From: Bromus sterilis
Taxonomy: Eukaryota > Streptophyta > Magnoliopsida > Poales > Poaceae
Direction of reading: 5' to 3'
Assembly (NCBI GenBank): GCA_950022295.1
Contig: OX465595.1
Location: 430,150,270-430,214,269 of the forward strand
DNA length: 64,000 nt
Numbering within the stretch: the stretch's first letter is position 1; the number at the start of each line of letters is the position of its first letter. The notes under the pieces were generated by a model that was not told the origin of the DNA, ran no database searches, and saw nothing but the letters and a program-made list of their open reading frames with translations. Below, one piece after another: positions 55,931 to 64,000 of this stretch. The translations under genes and the position numbers were made by a program.

Positions 55931-58900
55931 TCAGTGTTCTTTAAACTTGCCCTGTGGAAGAGGTTTAGTCATCCGGTCTGCTGCGTTCAGATCCGTATGT
56001 ATCTTGTGAATCCTAGTGTGTCCATCCCTGACGTAGTCTCGCGTCACATGGAACTTTCGGAGGATGTGCTTGGTTGTAGAGTGAGTTCTTGGCTCCTTCG
56101 CATTAGCAATGGCACCCGTGTTATCGCAGAATATTCCCACGGGGTCAGTGCAGCTGGGAAAGACGCCAAGCTCGATCACGAACTTCTTCAGCCACAGCGC
56201 CTCATTTGACGCTTCGCAAGTGGCAATATACTCCGACTCCATTATAGATTGGGCGACGACTGGCTGTTTGCCGCTCCTCCAGCTAATTGCGCCACCGTTC
56301 AACATGAAAACATATCCCGTCTGGGATTTCGAGTCATCTAGATCTGAGCCGAGGCTTGCGTCAACGTAACCCTTTACGGTGAGCTCCTCATCAACTCCTC
56401 CATAAACGAGAAAGAAATCCTTGGTTCTTCTCAAGTACTTAAGGATGTTCTTTACTGTTGTCCAGTGAGCCATTCCCGGATTACTCTGGTAGCGATTAGT
56501 CATACTAATGGCCAGCGCTAAATCCGGTCTGGTACATAACATAGCATACATGAGAGAACCTATGGCTGAGGCATAGGGCTTTGAGGACATCTCCTCCTTC
56601 TCTTTTGCTGTGGTTGGGCATTGAGTCACGCTTAATTTGACACCTTTTATAACTGGCAAGAGGCCTCTCTTGGAGTTACCCATACTGAACCTTTTCAATA
56701 TCTTGTCAATATAAGTGTTCTGACTCAAGGCCAATCGTCGATTAGGTCTATCTCTATAGATCTTAATCCCTAATATGTATGCAGCTTCACCCATGTACTT
56801 CATGGAAAATTGTCCATTCAGATATTCCTTTACTTCTTCTAAGAATTTCTTATCGTTCCCTATCAGTAATATGTCATCTACATATAACACAAGGAATGCT
56901 ACAGAGCTCCCACTCAGTTTCTTATAGACGCAGAACTCTTCGACGTTTTGGACAAATCCAAAAGCTTTAAAGACCTCATCAAATCGAAGATTCCAGCTCC
57001 GAGATGCTTGCTTCAACCCATAGATGGACCGTTGAAGCTTGCACACCTTACCAGCATTCCTTGGATCAATAAACCCCTCTGGTTGCATCATATACAACTC
57101 TTCCTCAATGTTGCCATTAAGGAACGCAGTTTTCACATCCATCTGCCATATCTCGTAATCATGATAGGCAGCTATTGCTAGTAGGATCAATGACTTGATC
57201 ATCGCTACAGGAGAGAATGTCTCCTCGTAGTCAACTCCTTGAATTTATCGGAACCCCTTCGCGACAAGTCGAGCTTTGTAGACAGATATGTTTCCGTCTT
57301 CGTCAGTCTTTTTCTTGAAAATCCATTTATTCTCGACGGCCTTGCGGTCCTCGGGAATATCCACCAAAGTCCAAACTTTGTTGGTGTACATGGAGTCTAT
57401 TTCGGATTTCATGGCTTCTAGCCATTTCTCGGACTCAGGTCCCTCCATTGCTTCTTTGTAACTCGTAGGTTCATCCGACTCATCAGCCGAGATTGCATTC
57501 ACAAGCTGTCCGTAAAACTCGGTAGGTTGACGGACTCTTGATGACCTACGGGGCAAAATAGGTTCCTCTTCATTCTCATCATGATCATCATGTATGTCAT
57601 GATCGTTATGAATGTCTTCCTGGCCATTCTCTTCAGCTCCCACTGTGGAAGAAGGTTCCAGAACAATTTCTGTTGCTGGTTCTTCCATTTGGAGTGATTG
57701 GTCAGTCACTTCATCGAGGTCTATTTTCCTCCCACTCAATTCTTTCGAGAGAAACTCTTTCTCAAGAAAGTGTCCAGTCTTAGTGACAAACGTTTTGCCC
57801 TCAGATTGGTTGTAGAAGGTGTATCCAACAGTTTCCTTTGGATATCCTACAAAGATGCATTTCTCCGCCTTAGATTCGAGTTTGTCAGGCTGAAGTGTCC
57901 TAACATAAGCCTCACAACCCCAAATCTTCAGGTAAGACAACATTGGTTTCTTGCCAAACCATTCTTCAAACGGTGTTGTCTTCACGGATTTGGACGGTAC
58001 CCTATTAAGAACGTAAGCGGCAGCTTCTAATGCATACCCCCAGAATGATGTAGGTAAGTCGGTATGAGACATCATTGACCGTACACTATCCAATAGTGTT
58101 TGATTACGTCGCTCGGACACACCGTTTCGCTGAGGTGTTCCAGCTGGCGTAAGTTGTGGTACAATACCACAAGTCTTCAGATGAGTGCCAAACTCGTGCC
58201 TTAAATACTCGCCTCCTCGATCAGATCGAAGGTGCTTGATTTTCTTCCCGAGTTGATTCTCGACCTCACTCTGAAATTCCTTGAACTTTTCAAAGGTTTC
58301 AGACTTGTGTTTCATTAAATAGATATACCCGTATCTACTTAAGTCATCCGTGAAGGTCACGAAGTAATGAAAACCATTGCGTGCGGTGACATTCATTGGT
58401 CCACATACATCAGTATGTATGATCCCTAATAAGTCCACCGCATGCTCCATTGTTCCATTGAATGGAGTCCTTGTCATTTTGCCCATTAGGCATGGTTCAC
58501 ATGTGTCAAGGGATACAAAATCCAATGACTCCAGAAGTCCATCTTTATGGAGTTCCTCCATGCGCTTTATACCAATATGACCAAGTCGACAATGCCACAT
58601 CGTCATGTGTTCTTCGTTACTAGGCTCTAATCTTTTGGCATCTACGTTATTGATGTGGGAGTCATGATATTCGAGATCCATTAAGAATAAACCATTACGC
58701 ACCGGTGCATGAACATAGAAGACATTATTCTTATAAAACGAACAACCAGTTGTTTCAGATTTAAAAGAATACTGGTCTCGCATCAAGCAAGAGCCACTCA
58801 CAATGTTCATACTCAACGCGGGTACATAATAGCAATTATTCAAGACAAGAATCAATCCCGAAGGGAGACTAAGACGAAGCGTGCCAATTGACATTACTTC

Positions 58901-59749
58901 AACCTTGGCACCGTTCCCAACGCGCATCGTCACTTCATCCTTATGCAATAGTCGTTTATTCTGCATCCCCTCCTAGGAGTTACAGATGTGAGCAACTGAT
59001 CCGGTATCAAATATCCAGACGTTGCTCCGAGCACTTGTCAGGAAAACATCAATAGCATGTATATCACATATATCCATGTCTCTTCCGGCAACCATGCCGG
59101 CCTTCTTATCTTCTAGGTACTTGGTGCAGTTGTGCTCCTTCTTGATTTCCATCTCAACAATTTTGAGTATTGTGACCAATTCAGAAAGGGTCTCAACCAT
59201 TCCTTGCATGTTGTACTTCAACACAAAACTCTCATAGCTAGGGGGTAGCGACCGCAACACCCTATCAATCGCCACTTCATCTGGAATCTTAAATTCTAGA
59301 TCATTTAGGCGTTGAACGTAGTCAGACATTTTGACTACGTGCTCAGTCATGCTGGTGTGCTCTTCCATCTTTGCAGAGAAGAAAGATTCACAAACTTCAT
59401 TTCTCGCAACCTTGGCTTGAGGTGCAAAGACGGTCTTGAGGTCAGTGATTATCTCATAAGCACTGAAGCTCTCGAACCGTTTCTGCAGTTCAGCCTCCAT
59501 GGCATGGAGCATACCCTTCTTGACAAGGGAGGAATCATCCGACTTAATGAGATAGACTTTCTTCTCAGCCGGAGTAGCGGTAGTTTCTGGTGCATCTCCT
59601 AATGCAGTCTCAAGTACATAGGACATTTTGAGGGGAACGAGGAGAATCCTCAGGGTGCGGAACCAGGAGGTGAAGTTTGACCCATTAGTTTTCAATTTAT
59701 CTTTCTCTAGGAATGATCCTAAGTTGAACGAGGGGCGTGGTGCTGTCAT
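55931..59749 (-). pseudogene. Copia C gag-pol, nonsense codons and zinc-knuckle deletion
   Basis: One frame from ATG 59747-59749 (MTAPRPSFNL). It contains gag, the protease site FDTGSVAHI, integrase (HCRLGHIG, SDRGGEY, SERRNQT), reverse transcriptase (MDVKTAFLNG, LYVDDILL) and RNase H (YVDASLGS, SIMESEY, FCDNTGA). Breaks: TAG just after the protease (58973-58975), TAA in reverse transcriptase (57245-57247, a Gln codon in copia B), and TGA at 55931 that removes the last 13 residues. About 60 residues between EIKKEH and NCTKYL are missing against copia B; this includes the CCHC knuckle, of which only the last Cys remains. The deletion keeps the frame. Confidence 0.92.
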
Positions 59750-60715
59750 CTACAAGGTTGATTCACAAAGATACATATTTAGACTTTTGTTCATAATGTG
59801 GAGTTCAATTACAATTAATTCTAAAACTCCCACTTAGGAAAACATCTCTCAATTTTTCTAAGTGATTACACGATCCTAGAACACCATACCTCCCCCGTGT
59901 GACACGACCATCAGTATGTTGTTCAAGGTAGGCCATCATGCCAATCACATCATCCATGTGACTCATGCTCGACCTTTCGGTCTCTTGTGTCCCGAGGCCA
60001 TGTCTGCACATGCCAGGCTCGCCATCACACCCTATGTGATTTGTTGTTGTGTCATACAAGGCCATGCTTCTGGGCATGCTAGGCTTGCTACACCCACCTC
60101 TTGTGAACGAAAAAATGTTTGACATTCGTGTGACACGTGATGCCTCCATAATGTAGAACTTTCCAGGTGGTGCTCACTAGGGTAAGGACACTATGTTGGT
60201 TTTAGCGAGAGATGGTCCTGTTTTGTGCTACCGTCGATATATCTAGCATACTAGCATAAAACGGGAAGTAAAACTGTAAATCATACAACCTATGATCCCC
60301 CTTCATGCAAAGCAAAGTTAAAACGCCTTTCTACTTTAGCTTGTGCAAGTTTTACCTGGCTGCTAGGGGTTTCGAGAGAGAGAACCGATTTCTATCCTGC
60401 GAAAACATGCCACAACACCGATCCCCAATCGTCTCTATTACACCCCTGTCGGGGCCCTCCGTTGCAAACATCTTCGCATCGCTAATGCAGAGAGACAAAC
60501 ACCCCCCCAGCCACTTTATATGGTACAAGCCATATGTCAAGCGTGGAACCAGTCTCGCGTAAACGCGTAAGGTCGATCGGGGGCCGCTTCATCAAACATT
60601 GCCGCAACGCTAAATGAGTACACGTGGGAGGGTAACGAATGAAGATTCGATGCCCACATCCTAGATATGTTCTACCCGTACAATACATCTACGCATAGCT
60701 AGCTCTTGATACCAC
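59750..60715 (-). other. Copia C leader with primer binding site
   Basis: The Met-tRNA primer site (TGGTATCA in element sense) is at 60707-60714. The leader shares its conserved blocks with copia B and A, for example TTTGATGAAGCGGCCCC (reversed near 60580-60600). No gene. Confidence 0.8.
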
Positions 60716-62424
60716 TGTTGGGATACGGGGCAGAAAACACAAATTTTTCATACCTACGGTACCCGAACCCAAGATCTATGCTATGGCGATGTAAAGTAAC
60801 GGAGGGAATCGGTGTTCATACCTTTGAAGACCGAAAGAGGGAAACGTTCTTGCGAACGTGGTTGGCGTAGACTCATAACTATGAACTCCCTGTCGTGTAG
60901 AAGACCACCACCGGCGAGGATGACTCTCGGTAAACCTCCAGCGACGAAGTAGCACCACATGTGTAGTGCCTAGAAGAGATTATACACATACGGTACAATC
61001 GATGTTCCTCCCGGGCCCCGAACCAGGCGAGCAGCGGAAGAAAGACGACTACGAATCCCGACTCCAGCAGAACGATGGCCTGCCTTATGGTGGAGAACTC
61101 CAATCCAGGTGCAGACTCCAAACAAGGGGAGTCCACTTCCGGGAAGGAGAAGGAGGAAGAAGGAGATATTGGTGTGTTGGAAAAGGGGGGGCTACCCCTC
61201 CTTATATAGGCCAAGGGGGGTGTGATCCTCCTCCCCTCCCCCATGTGGGACTAAACTCCCAAGGGGGGGGGAGTGCGCCGGCCATAGGGGTGGATGGGCC
61301 CCACCCTTGGCGCCAAGCCCAAGGGGGGAGACCCCCTCCTCCCTTAATGGGCCCCATGGGCCCATTTAGCCTTTTTCCCATTTTTTATTTATTTAATATG
61401 TTTTAAATATTTAATTCAGATAATTAAATAATAAAACATTATTAAAACAATTAAACTTTATTTTGAACTATTCAAAATGTCCGGAAACCATTCCGTCCTC
61501 CTCAGAAACTATTCAGGTGATTTCTCCTATTTCACCGATTGATCCTGTAACTGTCCTATGCATCGATTGCCCTTAAGTGTAACACCCTAACGGTCCGGGA
61601 AACAGCAGACATGGTCGAGACTCTTCTCATTGATCAATGACTAGTCAGTTGGACCTGGTTACAATCCTTGACAGCCCCTGCGCTTCCATCGAATGAACTT
61701 CGGTCGCTTTTGGAAACCGTTAACGATACGACATAATCCCTTTGTGCTGCGGTACTTTGTTTGTCCGAGGTTTGATCGTCGGTATCCTACACACCGTGTT
61801 CACATCTCGTTCACAACAAACAAGTTTACTCGTCCATGATCATTGCATCTCTTGTGACCTAGTCACTTGCTTGCAAGCTATTGATGCAATATCACCGAGT
61901 GGGCCCAGAGTATATGTTCTGTCACAAGGACTGACAAATCCCGCTCTGATCTATTAACATACTCATCAACCATCTATTTCGGAATACCCAAAGTGCACCG
62001 TTATAGCCAGCATATTTCAGTCAGGCGGTGGGATACAAATCAAAGTCTCCTCATAGATGACAATTACGTATGATCATTACGGTCTAAGGACTAAGCCATA
62101 TGTTACAAAGTCATAGCAACGCTGAACTATGTGACTCGATCACATTGTAATACTTTAGGTGGGTGTACGTCCATCACATCATTCCCCTTAACGATATGAC
62201 CTCATTGTCAATGGACTTAAGTGTCTCCATGATCAGGAAAGATTGATCAATCAACTGCCCAATGAGATAGTTTACCCGAGTTAAACTACGGACCATGTTT
62301 TATACTACACCTGTATTAGTATTTCCAAGTAATACAGTTATAGCACAGTATAAAACTTATTATGAACAAAACGGATATGTGACAAATATCTTTATTAATT
62401 TGTCTCTAGGGCACATATCCAACA
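60716..62424 (-). repeat. Copia C 5' LTR (1709 bp)
   Basis: Matches 54148-55860. A TATA box (TATATA, 61203-61208) lies at the same place as in copia B. Confidence 0.93.
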
Positions 62425-62488
62425 ATAAGATGATTATGATCGGAAAAAATGCGGCTAGATTATTAGCACTCTAGTGCAAGTGGGAGAC
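62425..62488 (+). other. Copia A tail with polypurine tract
   Basis: 64 bases left of copia A's internal region after copia C. They begin with the target duplication ATAAG and end GCAAGTGGGAGAC, next to the 3' LTR. Confidence 0.85.
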
Positions 62489-63679
62489 TGTTGGATATAT
62501 GCTCTAGAGGCAAATAATATATGATTATTCCAATATATCTAAGCAAGTTCATAACTAGTTTCATACTGTGCTAGAACTGCGTCAGTGAAACAATGATGCA
62601 GGTGTGGTATAGAAACCCCCAGAGTTCCTAGTTAGCCTCTACATCGATAACTAGTTCATGGTCAACATGATGGTCGTGGTTTCGCGATCCTGGACAATTA
62701 AGTCTCTTGACTATGAGGTCACCTCACTGTTTAAGTGACGTGATGAACATTACCCAAAGTAAGCATTACAGCATGATCAAATCTTATGAAGGTTCAGTGT
62801 TGTAATTACAGAACGTGGTAGACCGTTCCTTTGACCATGAGTACGTGCATAATTACTATCTTCCCGGATGCTTTGACTTACATCCCTCCACCTGACTGAA
62901 ATATGCGGGTCATAACGGTTGTATCTTAGGTATTCCGTGGAGATATGTTGAGGAGTATTGTTACAAGAGCGGGATTTGTCAATCCATATAATGGATAGAT
63001 ACTCTGGGCCCACTCGGTGAGATTCCATCTATAAAGCTGCAGCGTGTGACTAGGTCACGGGGATGAATATCACGGGAACGAGTGAATGAGGATTAGTTCG
63101 GAACGAGGTTGAACCAAACATAGGATGTCATTGATCGAATCTCGGAACAATCCAGTATCGCTGACAAAGGGAATGCTATACGGCGTAAGGTCCAATCGGC
63201 GTTTGATATCCGGAATGCACAGGGGTCATTATGGGCATCCAGGTCCCGCTGATGATCATTGACCGTAGCCTCATCTCGGTCATGACTGGAGTGTTCTCGG
63301 ACCGTAGGGTAACACACTTAAGGGCTCGATGAAATCGGAGACCTTTTCGGAACCATCGGAGTAACCAGAGAATAAAGGAAACAATATCGGAGAAGTACCG
63401 TGTTGAACCGAAACAAGTTCGGAGTGAACCGGAAGGTGTTCCGGAGCACCGGGAGATGGAATATTATGTTTTAGTTATTAATAATTGAATTAATAATTAA
63501 AATCATTTTATTTCTAATTAATATGTGCAATGGGCCTTAGTGGAGAAAAAGGCCCATTAGGGGAAATAAAAGGGAAAAATAAAAAGGAAAGAGGGGGGAG
63601 GCGCCATGGGCCCTAGGGCCCATGAGGGGTGCGCCCCCCCTTTGCCGGCCACCCCCCTTAGCAAAGGGACTTTAGTCCC
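62489..63679 (+). repeat. Copia A 3' LTR fragment (1191 bp)
   Basis: It matches 24684-25889 and stops at TTTAGTCCC, where the 5' LTR continues ACATTTCTAAGGG and here M4 begins. Confidence 0.9.
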
Positions 63680-64000
63680 TGATGGCGGAGAAGTTAATAG
63701 GTTTAGTTGTGTTGCCTTCCCTGTTAACCGCGCCAACCCCCACAAGTCTAGGGGATCAATTGTAGCTTTTCGATAAATAAGGATGTCGATCCCAACGAGG
63801 AGCAGAAGGTGTTGATAAGTGACACTGGATAAGGAAAGACTGCAAACACTCAAAGGTAAATATTTAGGGGTTTTTGGTTTAAGCAACAGAAAAATAAAAG
63901 ACGGGCAAAGTAAACAGGGTAACTGAGGAGTAGCAAGTGGCCCAATCCTTTTACAAGGATAAGCCTAAGAACTGAACTTATAAAGGCTAAAGCGTTCTCG
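63680..64000 (-). repeat. Athila-like LTR fragment M4, runs off the window
   Basis: It begins TGATGGCGGAGAAG inside the copia A 3' LTR and then resembles M3 (GGGGATCAATTGTAGC, CGATAAATAAG, CCCAACGAGGA), in the same orientation. It is the end of another Athila-type insertion, whose body is to the right of the window. Confidence 0.7.

Larger units (their letters stand above)
54148..62424 (-). mobile_element. Copia C: second copy of the copia B family (8277 bp)
   Basis: Minus-strand element with LTRs 54148-55860 and 60716-62424 and the target duplication ATAAG (54143-54147 and 62425-62429). It lies in copia A close to its 3' LTR. Its gag-pol, leader and LTRs match copia B. The LTRs differ at about 36 positions by eye (2.1%), so it inserted earlier than copia B and at about the same time as the Tat element. 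Confidence 0.93.
24684..63679 (+). mobile_element. Copia A: gag-only, non-autonomous Ty1/Copia element carrying three later insertions
   Basis: 5' LTR 24684-26440, Met-tRNA primer site, leader (26441-26962 and 49927-50477), a gag-like gene (50478-51248), about 2.9 kb with decayed pol traces, polypurine tract, and 3' LTR 62489-63679 cut off by M4. Taken out of the insertions, the internal part is about 4.8 kb and has no usable protease, integrase, reverse transcriptase or RNase H. The pieces are joined by exact target duplications of the inserts (GTTGC for Tat, ATAAG for copia C), so the assembly of the host element is well supported. It inserted in the A2 5' LTR. Its own target duplication cannot be checked, because the right end is outside the window. 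Confidence 0.85.

Noticed and set aside
30219..62424. The four 1.7 kb repeats read as solo LTRs or as one large inverted pair
   Set aside because: Each pair encloses its own primer site, gag-pol and purine tract and has its own target duplication (GAACA, ATAAG), so they are two separate complete elements in opposite orientation.

Overview
The window is intergenic DNA from a large grass genome, most likely Triticeae (wheat, barley, rye or a relative). The evidence is the density of nested LTR retrotransposons and their types: Athila-like LTRs with TGATACGTCTC-type or TGATG-type ends and Asp-tRNA primer sites, Copia LTRs that begin TGTTGGATAT and use an initiator-Met primer site, a Tat-type Gypsy with an antisense gene, and a Tekay-type chromovirus. 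I found no host gene, tRNA, rRNA or CRISPR array. Family names below are lineage-level; I could not run a library search.

Layout. 1-5219: 3' part of a plus-strand Tekay-type Gypsy (broken integrase with chromodomain, 4.1 kb LTR), inserted in the ORF of a plus-strand Athila-like element (A1, to 10557). A1 also carries a 1.69 kb Mutator-like element (6319-8007) with a 9 bp target duplication. A1 itself sits in the 3' LTR of a minus-strand Athila-like remnant (M2, 10558-15822). M2's 5' LTR was hit by another Athila LTR (M3, 15823-16519), which was hit by a minus-strand Athila-like element (A2, 16520-24683). A2's 5' LTR was split by a plus-strand non-autonomous Copia element (copia A, 24684-63679). 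Copia A holds three later insertions: a minus-strand Tat Gypsy (26963-49926, target duplication GTTGC), a minus-strand Copia (copia C, 54148-62424, ATAAG), and an Athila-like LTR (M4) that runs off the right end from 63680. The Tat element was in turn hit by a young plus-strand Copia (copia B, 30219-38678, GAACA). The deepest chain is M2 > M3 > A2 > copia A > Tat > copia B, six levels.

How the genes work together. Copia B and C are two copies of one full-length Copia family, each disabled by nonsense codons. Copia A keeps LTRs, primer site and a gag-like gene but almost no pol, and its leader is clearly similar to the leaders of B and C, so it may have been mobilised by that family. The Tat element has a broken sense gag-pol. 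On its other strand, behind its own TATA box, it carries a six-exon gene whose exons all join in phase without a stop once copia B is subtracted (about 1190 codons). This antisense gene and the copia A/B partnership are the two most interesting systems here. A2 has an intact Athila ORF-1-like gene but a gag-protease frame broken twice in homopolymers, and no reverse transcriptase or integrase.

LTR pairs compared by eye give about 0.8% divergence for copia B and about 2% for Tat, copia C and copia A. The order agrees with the nesting. These are hand counts, not alignments.
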